A stretch of DNA of 64,000 bases. Source: Melastoma dodecandrum. Lineage: Eukaryota; Streptophyta; Magnoliopsida; Myrtales; Melastomataceae. Every line of letters begins with the position of its first letter. Positions within the stretch are counted from its first letter, which is position 1. The position numbers were made by a program, and so were the translations under genes. The notes beneath the pieces are model-generated. The model saw nothing but the letters and a program-made list of their open reading frames with translations, was not told the origin of the DNA and ran no database searches. Below, piece by piece: positions 23,051 through 36,353 of this stretch. The stretch lies in NCBI GenBank assembly GCA_029817715.1, contig JARUPY010000397.1, positions 5,766,001-5,830,000 on the forward strand, written 5' to 3'.

Positions 23051-23670
23051 CGTTAATCCAGCCGAAACGTAACGTGACCGACATGTAATCCTATAGCGGG
23101 GCACGTGCAACTCACGTGACTACAACTCCCACCCACCTCCAAATCAAACCCCCGGAACGGAACAACGGTGTCGTTTGGAGTTTGCCGTCCGGGGGATCAC
23201 AGTCATGGACACGCGTCTACCCGTGATTGGTCATCAACTGCGTTCATAGTTTGTTCCTAGACGTCAGTGTTAAGGCCGGGTGGTGGACCTTTTTCCATTG
23301 TTCAGATTCGGTATTCCCTTCCTTCCTCCCTCCCTCCTTGTCCTTGCCCTTTCCCCGTTCACATCCCCGCGGGCAATTTTCCCCCCAACCCGGCCTCCTC
23401 CCTTTTCCCTCCCAATTCAGCAGGTCCTAAACAAAAATCTCCCCCCCCCCCCCCGCCGGATCCAGTTTGGGATTTTCTGGTTATTCATTTGGCTGCGGAT
23501 TCGGATGATTTGACTGGATCTTTTCTGGGAGTCACTGTTGGATTTGTAGTTGATGATGATAAATGAAGCTTGTTGGCTGATGCAGAGTGATGCAGATTCT
23601 TGGTCGCCTCTGTTTTTTTGTGGATTCCCTGAAGATTGATGGGTTGAGGGTCTGATTGTTAGTTAGGAGC

Positions 23671-26600
23671 ATGGCTGTTGCTGGAGTACAGAATGTTTCG
23701 GTGATTGATTCTTCCTTACCAAGGGGTAGGGTAAATCACGGAAGGGAGAGTGGCCAGGCGCCTGTTATTCTGCAGATGCGGCGGGAACTCGAGGATGAGC
23801 ATGCAGGGGCGAGTCAGGAAGATGGGGTTGGGGATAGATTCTAACGACAAGTGAGTAATGGGTCGAGTATTGACTCTTTGAGCAACGATACTTCTGATGG
23901 TCGAGCTGAAGACCAAGTGAGTTCGACGGGTGAGTTGACTGGGGATGCAATGGGATCGGGTCATGGCCAAGAATCCATGTCGCGAGGAGTAAGCTCTGAA
24001 CATGGCAATGGCCTTGATCAGGAGAGTTACTCTAATTTGGGGGAAAGTGAGAGAGAAAGAGTGAGGCAGATTTCCCGCGAATGGATGAGCAGTGGCTCAA
24101 AGGAGCGCACACAGATAATTCAAATGTGAATGGTAGCTTGAGGTCCGAATGGCTTGGTCAGAATGAACAAGGGAGGTTTAGGATAATAAGGGAGTGGGTG
24201 CGGAAAACAAGCCAGGGAACTCCTCTTGGTGAAGACCAAGAAGACCAAGCTGCTCAAATTGAACGTGTTCTTGATGTGTCTGTAATAAATCAGAATGACA
24301 CGGGAGCTGAAAGTTCACGAAGGGCCATCCGCAAAGTATGTGGCAGGCAATTTCTGGTAGATATGCTGAAGTGAGCCGAAGTTGAAAGACAACATGACAG
24401 TGAGGGGTTGATGGCTAAGCGGCCAGTTTCACAGTTTGCTCATCGCAACCGCATTCAGGTACCTGGGGGAACACAATACATTTTATGTTATTTTTATTTA
24501 GTGCTACGCTGTTACTTTGCCTAAAGCATTCTTTTTTTTTCCTGCTGGTTGTTTTGTGGCCGATTAATTAGCATAGTTATCTGAGCCTTGAATGCATCAT
24601 AGCATGGAGTAATTCTTGAACCTCGTTTATACAAGGTATTTTGGTCTATTTAATTACTGTGAGTTGAGAATGATGGCACAGGAACCAGGGGAGTTTTGCC
24701 TCTTTGCGTTCTGCTGTCTGTGAATACGTTTTACCTTAACTTGACATCCGTCGATCTGGAGCTACGCTGTATCATCCTGCGGTTGAGTCTGCCAGTTAGT
24801 AGTGTTGTTTTTCCCTTCCTAGAGGCCCATGTCTGTTCCCAACTAATTCATCTTCACTTTCAGTCACTGCTGAGAGGTAGGTTCTTGGGCAATGAACGCC
24901 CATGCATGAGCGAAAGGGCATGTGGATCAGCTTCTGGTACACGCCCTTCGGATTTTATATTCATTTCATCATGCTGCAACAGTTTCGACATTATTTTTTC
25001 TTTTTTGGAATGTCTGATTTTTTTATATGGATCTTAATACAGGGAAGAATTTTTATCTAGAATGGATAGCTCGACATCCAGCCAAGCAGGCAGTGACCAA
25101 TTTTATTCCTCCTCTAATGGTGATAACCTCAATGATAATCAGACCGAGCACCAGGACCTGGTTGATACACCTGCATCGGAGCGTAATTTTGGCCGGATGG
25201 AATTCAATAACTCAGTAGAGGGCAGTACTGAATTATTAGACAGTACCACTAACTCAAGAACCATTGCTGAGGTATCAGAAGATAGAATATCTGCTTCATC
25301 TGCAGGAGAGCGATCTGGTGACTGCGTGCAGAATGACTTGAGGGTCAGACAAGAACAGAACAGCTCAGATAACTTTGACTCTTCTGGTGAGGTCCGCGAG
25401 GGAGATACAATAACGCCTGTACATAGTGGTGGAGCAGGCTCGAATGAAATCCTTGGTGTTGAATCTGAAGGAACACATTTGGTTCAGGGAGCAGGAGTTG
25501 CTTCTGATCATTTGGATCCGGGAGGAACAGAACATTTAGATGTTTCTCGATATGTGGATGAAACTACGCAACCTGAAGATTCTACTTTTGGAGTTCATAA
25601 TCCTTCCCAAGAAAATTCATACCCTGTCAAAGTCAGAGAATTACCTGGAGTTGCCCACCCTTCCCCAGGTGATGCCGTTGTCGATATTACTGAGTATTCA
25701 TCCGGCAGGGAGGCCAATGGAGGGCTTCAAGGGCCAACCACAATCGAAGAAGTTGAAGGTGACGATGTGATCTTGGAGGATGAGAATATTTCGCACCCAT
25801 TGCTGGATCAGATAGATGTGCCTTCCTATCGGCCGTCTGCTCCAAATGGAAGATTCGGTTCATTTAATATGCCAGAAGATGATAATGTATACAGTGGGGG
25901 AACTGAGGGAGCTACTGAGCAGGTAAAGTTTTTCCCCTCTCTTTTTGAAAGCTTATGAAGATTGAAAACAGTATTCTGTTGCACTTTTGCAGAAATAGCG
26001 TATCTGATATTCTTCACAGTGGGTTCCGGGAGAACCTCGACCAATTGTTACTGTCATATGTCGAAAGACAAGGTCAAATGTCCAGTGAGGGGGAGCTTCA
26101 TGGAAATGCTCCTACCCCCGAAACTGCAGAACTGGAGCTAGAGCAGCTAACTGGTGATGATGAGCCACAGTTCAATGTCGTTGACGAGCCCCAAATTTCA
26201 ATTTACCCTCGCTGGGATCACGGTTTACACCATGATTGTTGGTCCCCACGGAACTTCCGTCAACGCCTGGGAATTGTACGGACAGTCTTTCACGTTTGCA
26301 GGAACCTGCCCAGATTTTATTTCTTCAATCTATGCTCTGGCTCCTGACAAGAGTTCTTCTTGCAATTCAACAGCAAGACTGGGACATCATCAACGACTTG
26401 AGGGTTGACATGGCTCGGTTCCAACAGAGGATGAATAACATGCAGAGGATGCTAGGGGCCTGTATGGACATGCAGCTTGAGTTGCAGCGGTCTATTCGAC
26501 AAGAAGTATATGCGGCTCTAAATCGCTCGGCCATTTCTCAAGGTCAGCTGATCTCGTCCATCCCAACACTAAAAGAAAAGAAAGAAGACCTATAAGATCA

Positions 26601-26930
26601 CGCTTTCAATGTGATAGAATGAGGCAGACGGTTTTTCTGCAGGGGCGTGTGACAGTGGCTGCAGAGAACAACAATCCAACTGGGATCACGTGAGGAAAGG
26701 TCTCTGTTGTATCTGCTGTGAGAAAAACATCGATTCGTTGTTGTACAGGTCAAGACCTCTTCCTCTCCATTATGGCTTATTTCCTAACCTTCCATTCCCG
26801 ATACAGGACATCTCTCGTTTGTTGCAGGTGTGGGCACATGTGCACGTGCTAAAAATGCACGGACGGCTTGGTGGACAGCTGTCACGGGGACAAGACGAGG
26901 GTCGGTGCCCGTCGTCTACAGAAGTTTGAG
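23671..26930 (+). pseudogene. RING-finger E3 ubiquitin ligase pseudogene (AT5G04460-like)
   Basis: The sequence follows a large plant RING protein from end to end. It starts MAVAGVQNVSVIDSSLP and carries LQMRRELEDEHA, FREWM-type repeats (SERERVRQISREWMSSGS), EWLGQNEQ, IREWV, CGRQFLVDMLK, QFAHRNRIQ (exon 1 end, GT donor at about 24459), SLLRGRFL (from about 24864), then a long open acidic exon from about 25040 to 25922. Next come [29 protein letters not shown] with [16 protein letters not shown], and last CCICCEKNIDSLLYR and CGHMCTC of the RING. Disabling changes include TAA in place of a Leu/Ser-type codon after GVGDRF (about 23842), a frameshift near 24115, TGA after VDMLK (24372-24374), and TAA inside the RING after CTC. 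Introns persist, so it is a decayed duplicate. Confidence 0.85.
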
Positions 26931-28266
26931 CGAGGCTGCTTGGACAGTGTCCATGGGTCGGAGTGTATGGACAACAGCGAACATAGGTGCGTTCGTTGAC
27001 ACTCGACGGATCAAGTGAGGTCCGAGTCGGTGTTCGGACAATGAAGCTGGGCACAAGGCACAGCGTGACCAGGATACTCAGGCGCGGAAGCTTGAGAGAT
27101 GCTCGTGGGCGGTCTCATGAGCGGTGTTCGTGAAGAGGCACGAATGTACATGGACCTAGAGTTGTATGGTTCGTGAATGGTCTTGGTCGCAAAGGTATGA
27201 GAGGCCTTGGGCACATCCGTTGGTGAAGGAGCATCCATGGACAGACGTGTCCTTTGAGAGGGCAACGTCCACCCTTTGAAGGGAGTGACTATTAGGAAAG
27301 TGCATGTCTTAAGTGAGAGATACCTTAGGACAGTCAAGACAATTGAAATGAGCGTATAGATTAAGAAAGGGGCGACCCCAAAGTCCTCGGGTTGGGGAAG
27401 GCTGCCATGGATTCCCCAAAGTCTGATTACCAAGTTAACGAGCAATCTCTCTCTTACATGCTTGTAACTGTTGTAATGAATGACGTGTATCAATATAGTA
27501 AATAAATATTTGGTCGTTCAGACGCGTTGGTGGGGGCTGTATCTGTCTGTAGGTGAACTAAACATCCGAGATGACGAAAGCAATGAAACTTTGATGTGGT
27601 GAAAAGGTCAGGTTTGGATTGAAATAAGCTCATCGTACATTTGGTTTTCAAGATAGAATTCCGAACCAATAGAATAGGAAGAAAAAAAAATAAAATGATA
27701 CTTTTAGTTTAAAATGAAGAGAACATCTTTTTTTTTATTTCATTTCCCTTCTTATTTTCATTTTATAACTAAACACACGTTATTTTCTTAAGTAATTCAT
27801 TTTTTAATATTTATATTTTTTCTCTTTTTCATTTTATTCATTCAGAATTTCCATACTGAAAATGAAATGGGCTAATTTTATCCGAGAATGAAATAAGTGA
27901 ATGGATCGGAGACTTTGTCCAGGATTGAATTGAATCGTTCAGAAAATTTTGAGGAAGATGTCACGATTTCACGCTTTCTTTATTTTTGAATGTATTGGTT
28001 CACCCAACAAGGAAGAAAACGAATATCCCCTGTTTCTCCAAATGCCTTGTGTCTGAACGACCAAAACGAACCGAGAAACCAAATCCAGTTAAACAACAAC
28101 AATCAAATCCCGCTTCTCCTCTTCCTTCCCCATCAGCAGCAACCCTACCGAAATCCAAAACCTGCCGGAATTCCCTTTTCTTCATCGGGATTCCAGCTGT
28201 CTCGTCCCTTGAGGTTTGCTTGCTCTGTTTTTGGGAAATACAGGGGAGGGGAGTGTTCGGGTAATA
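26931..28266. other. gap, with a MITE-like AT-rich block
   Basis: Beyond the RING remnant I see no gene. About 27640-27880 is an AT-rich block whose two ends are imperfect inverted copies and whose core resembles 63500-63600 (see repeat entry). The last few hundred bases are likely the promoter and 5' leader of the protease gene at 28267. Confidence 0.45.
27640..27880. repeat. putative AT-rich MITE, copy 1
   Basis: The left end CATTTGGTTTTCAAGATAG and the reverse complement of the right end CATTTCATTTTCAGTATGG are similar over about 40 bases. The core TAACTAAACACACGTTATTT resembles CAATTAAACACACTATTTTT in the copy near 63550. The ends and the target duplication are not clear. Confidence 0.4.
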
Positions 28267-30515
28267 ATGGCGGCGAGGATCACGGCCTTAATGGCAGCAG
28301 TGGCTTTTGTTTTGGCTTTGGTTTCGTCTGACACGAAGGTTTACGGGGCATTCCCTGCCAGCCTTACGCTGGGAAGGGTTTTTCCCGTTAAGGGTAGTAC
28401 CAGGATCGAGTTGAGGAAGATGATGGCTCGCGACAGGGCGAGGCACGGGAGGATGCTGTCGTCGTTGGAGGCCGTTGATTTCCCCATCGAGGGATCTTAT
28501 GATCCTTTCACCGTTGGGTCAGTATGGATAAGTCTCGATCCTCTCCCAATTCCATCTTTCTTCTGATGGCGAGTCGGCGCGATTTCGATTTCCATGGCTG
28601 CAGGATTGATGTGGATTGTGGTTTGTTTCTTGAACAGGCTTTATTACACGAAAGTGCAATTGGGGAATCCTTCCAGGGACTTTTACGTCCAGATTGATAC
28701 CGGAAGCGATGTGTTGTGGGTCAATTGCGATTCCTGCAGTGGTTGCCCCGGGAAGAGCGGATTACCTGTGAGATACCCCCTCAATTCTTTGTTCAATGTT
28801 TGTAGCGGACGTTGTTTGACCGTACCTATCCCCTGTTCTTCAGATTTCAATCAATCAGTTCAATCCTTCGAGATCAAGTTCTGCCTCTGTGGTGTCTTGT
28901 TCCAGCCAGATATGCACGGATGGGCTCGTGTCGTCGGACTCAACCTGTTCAGGTTCGGGCTGCAGCTTCTCGTTCCAGTATGGGGATGGGAGTGGCGCAA
29001 CAGGATATTACGTATCAGATAAGATGCACTTTGACACAATCCCAGGGGGGAATTCCCAGTATGCGAATTCCTCTGCTTCCATCGTCTTTGGATGTGGTAT
29101 GACAGTCACAGGAGAGTTGACCAAGTCGGATAGGGCTGTCTCTGGGATTTTCGGACTGGGGCGGCAAAGCATGTCGGTCGTATCTCAGTTGGCCTCGCAG
29201 GGAGTAACACCTAATGTATTCTCGCATTGTTTGAGAGGAGATGGTAAAGGTGGAGGAATCCTAGTTCTCGGCGAGATTGTTGAGCCGAACATTGTGTACA
29301 GCCCATTGGTCCCATCACAGTACGTACTTAAAAGCAGACTCAGGCAGTTTTCCACGCTTAAACAGATGTCGACCGGATTCCACTTTACTGATAAATTGCC
29401 TCTCTAACTTCTGTAGGCCTCATTATAACTTGAATCTGCAGAGCATTTCAGTGGGCGGTCAGAAGCTGGCGATCGATTCTACTGTGTTCTCCACATCGAA
29501 CGGCAAAGGGACTATAATCGATTCAGGGACCACCTTAGCATACTTAGCCGAAGCAGCGTACAGTCCTTTTGTCACAGCCGTAAGTCACCCCATTGACATC
29601 AATCAATGAGAAGATATCTCGCTGTAATCAATTAGTCTGAACTGTCCATTCATCTGCTTAATCAGATTACTGAATCAGTTTCGGGGTCTGCTCGAGTGTT
29701 TTCTTCCCAGGGATCCCAATGCTACATGATCACGTCCAGGTTTCCAGCTCGTTTCGCCTGTCCCCTCTCCTTGTCCTCGAACTGTCTTCCCATTTGTATG
29801 TTAACGCGATCACGGCCACCCTAAACTTTTGCAGTGTGGCGGAGGTCTTCCCTCAAATTAGCTTGAATTTCGAGGGGGCTACGATGATGCTAGGTCCTCA
29901 GGACTACCTTCTGCAGCAGGATTCAGTTGTAAGAATTCCGGTTAATCACCATTATTTGTCATTTTTTCCACGGAAGAAATTTCCAGTTTCCGACTAATGA
30001 TCTTCATGGTGTAAATCTTTCAGGGAGGAGTTCAAGTATGGTGCATGGGAATTTCTAAAATCTCAGGACAAGATATGACAATCTTAGGAGGTATGGTTTG
30101 CAGAACAAAGACTTAAATAATTGTTCGTACAATCGGTTTCTTTTGTATTTGTAGTTTGAAAGGTTAAATATTTGGCTTATTTTACTGCAGATCTTGTTCT
30201 GAAGGATAAGATAATCATCTACGATCTCGCCAATCAAAGGATCGGATGGGCAAAATACAACTGTAAGTTACGCCGAGTCGTATCTTTGGCAAGTTATGAA
30301 TCGTCGATTACCCTAATGTTCGACTGTTGCTTTGACGTCGATCAGGTTCCAAGTCGGTGAATGTCTCCACCACTATTAATACCGGGAGAAACAACTATGT
30401 CAACACGGGGCGGTCGGGTGACAACAAAAGTGCCATGCATGGGGCATCGACACGGCTCTCTGTAATCGCAGGCGCCATCCTTTTCTCAGTTCTATGGGCC
30501 ACTGCATTCTCATAG
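28267..30515 (+). CDS. A1-family aspartic protease, GPI-anchor type (9 exons)
   Basis: This is a pepsin-like endopeptidase, probably secreted and held at the cell surface, resembling Arabidopsis A36/A39-type proteases. Exons: 28267-28517, 28638-28767, 28844-29319, 29417-29579, 29666-29739, 29835-29928, 30024-30090, 30191-30262, 30346-30515. All introns are GT-AG and phases agree, giving 498 residues. An N-terminal hydrophobic signal ([17 protein letters not shown]) precedes a short propeptide. The first catalytic motif is DTGSD (Asp about 104, in [15 protein letters not shown]), and the second is [11 protein letters not shown] (Asp about 321). The C-terminus ends in a hydrophobic stretch ([19 protein letters not shown]) after a Ser/Asn-rich linker, as in GPI-anchored members. 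The gene is intact and follows a RING pseudogene. Confidence 0.93.
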
Positions 30516-30707
30516 CAGCGTTAGCGAGATCTAGATTCATCATCCTCCTCTTGGTGTATTGTCATTGCGATTTCCCATCGGGAGGCAGCATTTCTCGTTC
30601 ACACACGGGAGGATTCTCCCTTGTATCTATTTTGGCCAGGTTTAGGTGTAGGTTTTACGCGTCGTTTCATTAGGATTATGCTGCAGCCACAGCTTTGTAA
30701 AGCACCA

Positions 30708-31180
30708 TCATACAGAGAAGGAGGTCACTGATATTCTTGAGATTCTTTTAACAAATGGCTGCAAGGAAGAATCAGCAGAGTCGTCCGAGAGCACACTTAA
30801 ATTGCCATCACCTTCACCGCTGACTACTTCATTTCCTAATTGTGCCAAATGAGGATGATCTGCCGTGCTGCTTAACTCTTTTGACTGAACTACAGTGTGA
30901 GACTTTTTGGTGACAGCCAAGCCAAATTCCCAGTCGAAATCTCGCAAATGGAGCTACAATTGAAAATGCCAAAGCAATTCTGCTCGCCATCTTCCAAACC
31001 AAATGATCAGGACTTTCCAGCCTACCTAGCAGAAGGAAAACAAAACTAAAAAGGAAAATCAATTGGTTAAGCAAGAAGGATACCGCTCACTCCCAGAAGA
31101 ATGAAGTGCATGACATCCTTGAACTTGTCTGGTTCTTGTTTTCTCATGCTTTCCAGTAACAGGCCCAGCGAGGGTATGGA
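30708..31180 (-). other. unassigned coding-like fragment
   Basis: On the minus strand, after a possible acceptor near 30959, a frame reads LHLRDFDWEFGLAVTKKSHT and runs to a stop at 30708. Farther upstream (about 31080-31175) another stretch reads LLLESMRKQEPDKFKDVMHF. Both look like pieces of one protein gene rather than random frames, and they may be the last exons or remnants of a gene on this strand. I do not recognise the family and could not build a complete model. Confidence 0.3.
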
Positions 31181-32487
31181 TTATTTCAGGAAGAGATCAT
31201 CAATAATTCCTTCTCATTCAAGTACAGTTTACATAACTAAAAATAGAAGTTAAACTTTCAAAATTGGACAAAGAGAAGACAATCCAACAGAGTATAACTC
31301 GAGAACGGGGAAAGGGTACAACATTGCTGCTCTAGAGGTGCTGACTGATAGGTGCGCTAAGGTGCTTCTAAGTCGTTGTTTATCATCGCATGCAAATCGG
31401 AACCAGGTGGGGACTGGAAAATCCAGCGCAAGCAACTAATAGGAAACACTTTCCACAGCTGAAACTTCTCCAAAAACAAGCTCCTGCAGGAAATAAACAA
31501 AATAAATGCGTGACACCGAGTTGCCTTCAACTTTGCTTCAGTACGTATCTGTGCTGGTAGACAAGTCTGATACTACGAGGATGTTCTTTTGGGTCGCACT
31601 GCCGGCCCAGAACACGAGATCGCATCTACTTCTGCAAGTTCAAATGCTGTCGTTACTGCTGCATCCTGCATTAGAGTTGAGACGTCGATTGTCTTTACTG
31701 TTCTTCTCGTAGTGTCCCCGTTCTCATCTCTCTACCAACGCCTTCCTTCTAATTCTCTTAATTACTCTTTCTTTCTCGCGACAGTAGTCCGCATGAAGGT
31801 AATGCTGATGACAGATCTGTTGTCAGATTACTCGACTGTTGCGAGAGACACATGAAGGTAACGAACCCGCTTCTCACTACATGAAAACGAGTAGATTGAC
31901 AAAATGCAGCCGTGGTCGACGAATCGCTCTGGTCTAATCCTGGCAGGAAATGAGAGGATGACTGAGTCTACAATCTCCCATTACAAAAGCTTATGGGCTT
32001 CCATTCCCAAGTGTCCTAACAGCATCCAATGAAGACAAGTCCCCCACTTGAGTTAAAAAGGCAAAAGGGGCCGCCAAGCCAATGGCATCTGACATCTTTT
32101 CCCGTGATAAGAGTAAGTGTCGGCACATTAATTGACATTTAATGTCACCCCCAAAAAAAAAAAAGAAAATGTGATGATGTTGATTTCATTTTTGAAGTGT
32201 CGGGTGATCTGTGCCTCTCTCTCTCTCTCTAATAAGAGGAAACAAGAAACATACTGATAATTGCCATTGAAAAAAGGGGTGTTGGTGTGGTGTTTATAGA
32301 AAACCCGAGGGGAGAAGGTTGAGAATATTTGTAAAACCAAACCATCATCGACAGGAGAGGAGACAAAAGAGGGAGGGAAAGAACAGAAAAACCACACACA
32401 TTTAAGACAATCAGACGATAACGTCCATCCATCAAGAGTCGCCAAACTCTCCCTCTTCTTTTCCATCTCTTTTCCTTTGTTGCAATA

Positions 32488-32511
32488 TTCTTCTTCTTCT
32501 TCTTCTTCTTC
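32488..32511 (+). repeat. (TTC)8 microsatellite in the AXS leader
   Basis: Eight perfect TTC triplets lie about 70 bp before the AXS start codon, so they should be in the 5' untranslated region. Pyrimidine-rich leaders are common in plant mRNAs. Confidence 0.9.
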
Positions 32512-32578
32512 TTTCCCTCCAAAACCGACGCGACGCTCGATATTCCTCCAGAAAAAAGTTGCGAACTTGGTCGTGAAA

Positions 32579-34893
32579 ATGGTTTCAAGGATCGATCTTG
32601 ATGGGAACCCGATTAAGCCGCTGACGATCTGCATGATAGGAGCCGGAGGGTTCATCGGCTCCCACCTCTGCGAGAAGCTCATGAACGACACCCCTCACCG
32701 GGTCCTCGGACTCGACGTCTACAGCGACAAGATCAAGCATTTGCTCCAGCCCGGGGATGGCACCGTTCTCTCCTGGGGTGACAGGATTCAGTTCCACAAG
32801 CTTAACATCAAGCACGATTCCCGCCTCGAGGGTCTCATCAAGATGTCGGATCTGGTATTACCCAGCTTTATCTTGCCTTTTCGGGTGATTTTCTTTTTCT
32901 GGGTTAATTTTTGCCTGTTCATGCAATGTCGAGAATGTGAACTCGTATTCGTGTGATTTGCAACTCGTGTGCATGACTGGTTTGTTCTTGTTTATCATAG
33001 AAAACCTTGATCGTGGTTTGGGTTGGTAATGTTGTTGCTTTTCATTAAATTTGATGCGATTTTGAGATGATTCGCGGGGTGCTTATGCTCCTTGCAGGTG
33101 ATAAATCTGGCTGCGATCTGTACTCCGGCCGATTACAACACCCGGCCTCTTGACACGATTTACAGCAATTTCATTGACGCGCTTCCTGTGGTAAACGACA
33201 TTGTTTGTGGCTTTCCTTTTGGTTTGTCGGTGGACAGAAAAAGTTCTTGATGTCAATGTCTTTAGCATTACTGTCTTGGGAGATTCTCTGTTTATTTCTG
33301 GAACAAATCAGGACTTGATTTGAATGTATGATTGTGATGGAATCAGGTGAAGTACTGTTCGGAGAATGGGAAAAGACTTATCCATTTCTCCACATGCGAA
33401 GTTTACGGGAAAACCATTGGAAGCTTCCTGCCTAAAGATCACCCCCTTCGTCAGGTGAAACTCGGCTTGCCAAGTAATGCTTTTTGCTTTATGTATCTAT
33501 CAAAGTCGTGAGAAACTGAAAATGATGGCAATGTTTCTTCATATTCTTGATGTATCTGCATATTTACTGAAGATGATTATTTCACATTGAGTACGAATAA
33601 ACCAGACACACACAATTTAGATTGCACTCATCTTCTCTTTATTTTGGTGTTATGTTCTCGCCAATTCTTTTGAATGTCTTTGCCAGTCTGAAAGTGCAAG
33701 ACACGGGAGGGAATGATTGTTTTCATTTCATAATGATAGGATCCATCATATTATATTCTCAAGGAAGATGCATCTCCCTGCATCTTTGGCTCAATTGAAA
33801 AGCAGAGATGGTCATATGCGTGTGCAAAGCAGTTGATCGAAAGGCTAATATATGGTAACCCAATTTACATATCTATCCTCAAGTTTTGTTTCTTGTCATT
33901 TTAATTGCATGATTGACTTGACTGACTTCTCTATTTGATGCATTTCTTTTTTCAGCCGAGGGAGCAGAAAATGGCCTTGAGTTCACCATTGTGAGACCCT
34001 TCAACTGGATCGGACCTCGGATGGACTTTATACCTGGCATTGATGGCCCCAGTGAGGGAGTTCCGAGGGTTTTGGCATGCTTCAGTAATGTTAGTCCAAT
34101 TCTTCTTAATTTTTTTTTATTTTATCTAACCCTTTTCCTAGGTGAACACGTTGTCACCGTTCTCTATCTGCTTTCCTGCAGGCCTTGCTTCGCCGTCAAC
34201 AACTCAAGCTTGTGGATGGTGGTGAATCTCAGAGAACTTTCATTTACATCAAGGATGCTATTGAAGCTGTTCTTCTGATGATTGTGCGTTTTGCCATTTC
34301 ATCATTTTTCTCCATGGGATTGTTAAGGCTGATTCTGTTTGATGTTGAATGATGCAATCTCTCTTCACAGGAAAATCCAGCTCGGGCAAATGGCCATATT
34401 TTCAACGTTGGCAATCCGAACAACGAAGTTACAGTCCGTCAGCTTGCAGAAATGATGACTGAGGTTGGTTACTTTGGTCAATGCAATTCCCTTACATCTG
34501 TCCACATACTTTTCCAGATTTTGCAAAATGCTCTTTCCAGGTGTACTCTAAGGTGTCAGAGGAGCCGCCTCTGGATGTTCCTACTGTTGATGTCAGCTCA
34601 AAAGAATTCTACGGCATGGGATATGACGATAGCGACAAGAGAATCCCTGACATGACCATAATTAACAAGCAACTGGGTAGGTTGCGCCTGATTTCATTCG
34701 ACATCCCTTTTGGCGTTCATTCCGGATTGTCGTGTGATGTTCTTCTACGTGTGATGTTCTTCTATGTTTGTCTCCTGAAGGTTGGAACCCCAAGACATCC
34801 CTCTGGGACTTGCTCGAGTCAACCCTTACATATCAACACAGAACGTATGGCGAAGCCATCAAGAAGACCATGTCAGAAGCAATCGCATCCTAA
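32579..34893 (+). CDS. AXS: UDP-apiose/UDP-xylose synthase (9 exons)
   Basis: This cytosolic enzyme converts UDP-glucuronate to UDP-apiose and UDP-xylose, precursors for the rhamnogalacturonan II side chains of pectin. Exons: 32579-32854, 33098-33190, 33347-33454, 33740-33854, 33956-34089, 34182-34283, 34371-34463, 34541-34676, 34781-34893. All are GT-AG and in phase, giving 389 residues, the usual length for plant AXS. It is a short-chain dehydrogenase/reductase of the extended type: the NAD-binding GxxGxxG is CMIGAGGFIGSHL near residue 20, the active-site YxxxK is SYACAKQ, and STCEVYGKT and FNWIGPRMDFIPG are typical of AXS. The start is the first ATG after the TTC run. The gene is intact. 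Confidence 0.95.
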
Positions 34894-36353
34894 GTCAAGC
34901 CCCGCCGCCGCCGAGGATTTCAAGGATCCTGGCTGAATCAGGTCTACAAACATACTTTCGATAAAGCATAGGCTAAATTACTAAACAGGTTGATGATAGT
35001 TATACTTTAGTTAATGAATGCATATGCCTCTCCGAGTGTTATTGGCAATTATATACCTGTAGGAAAACTTGTATTTCATATCATTAGTTTTGTGCGACCT
35101 ATCACGCTCGTCTCGTCGTCAACTTAATGTTCCATGATTACAGAGGAGGTTATGTCCTGGCTTTGATCATGCGGGGAAATATAGAGCATTACGAGTTAGC
35201 TGTAGGATGTAGTTCCAAATGCATTATCGGCACTCACCCCTCGGTAAAACCGGCCGGCATAGCCTCGCTGCGACATGGAATTGTCAGCAGGCTCTTGTTG
35301 ATGCAAAGTGGACAAAATGGTTGGAAGGTCAAACCCGATTTAACACGCATCCGAGGGACACTTACTTCATGATGTACAGTCGACACAATTGGGGGATATG
35401 GGAGTTTTAGTTGGTTGATCCAATTCGAACTGGATTTTGGAGATCTAAAATCAACGATAACGATCCACTTGAAGTCGAAGAGGTTGATATGGTGCGCGAG
35501 CTTTGTTTCAAATTGATGTTAGTCAGAAAAATATATTTTCAGTAATTTTTTATTTTGGATAAATAATGCCCAACAACGGTGTATAAAGAGCCGAGTTTGA
35601 TAACTCGATTTTTTTAGTCAAGTTTTCCAACTCTGTGTTTACAAAACGCGTACGACACTATATACAAATTTTTAGAGTTGTACTATTTAGCGTTGCTAAA
35701 TAGTAGCGTTACAAATTTACTTTTATCCAAACCTATGTGTTCTTTCATCTCAAACGTTGCTAAAGTTTTCATTCATACCTCAATATTTTCAAGTTTTGTT
35801 TTTTAATGACTTTAATTTGTAAAATAATTTGTGAAATAACTCGGACAAACTCATATTTTCTTTTAGTTTCCGTTCATTTTCCTTAAGGAACTCCATTTTT
35901 CGCCTAGGGAATGTGAACTCGGATTTTACAAAATCCAATTCGAGATATTATTTTAGGAATTTCGAAAGGGGTAATGAAAAATATTTTCGAAGGAACTCTA
36001 ATATGGTATAAAGTTCGTTGATGCTGGCAAGGGATTGAAACAAAAAACTGTTTGTTTTTTCTTTCATTTACCGTTCTTGTAGAAAATTATGGTGCTTTGG
36101 GTAATTGTGTCATTTTGCCCCATATTCTATGCTTGCAATTCTACCATATATGGATGAACTTTCAAAGAATGATTCGGAGTAATCGTCCTCGTATCGTTAA
36201 CAAAATTTGTTGGTTTTATCACTTGGGTTTCATTACATTGTTGTCCGTAAAAACTTAAGAAGACAGACCGCATCTAATGGAAACTAAGATAGGAAGATCC
36301 CCCCCCCCCCCCTTAAAGATTTTAATAATTACATTATTCCATCCAAAACGACA
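34894..36353. other. gap between AXS and tRNA-Gly
   Basis: The first 150 bases are probably AXS 3' untranslated sequence. The rest is AT-rich with short frames only. A run of C lies at about 36300-36312, just before the tRNA gene. No gene is seen. Confidence 0.5.

Larger units (their letters stand above)
30516..32578. other. gap between protease and AXS genes
   Basis: This holds the protease 3' region, an unassigned minus-strand coding-like fragment (30708-31180, separate entry), and the long 5' leader of the next gene with CT- and TTC-rich runs. Nothing else is supported. Confidence 0.4.

Noticed and set aside
32128..32691. 187-residue minus-strand open frame with poly-Glu
   Set aside because: It is the reverse of the TTC/CT-rich AXS leader; poly-Glu comes from the microsatellite.
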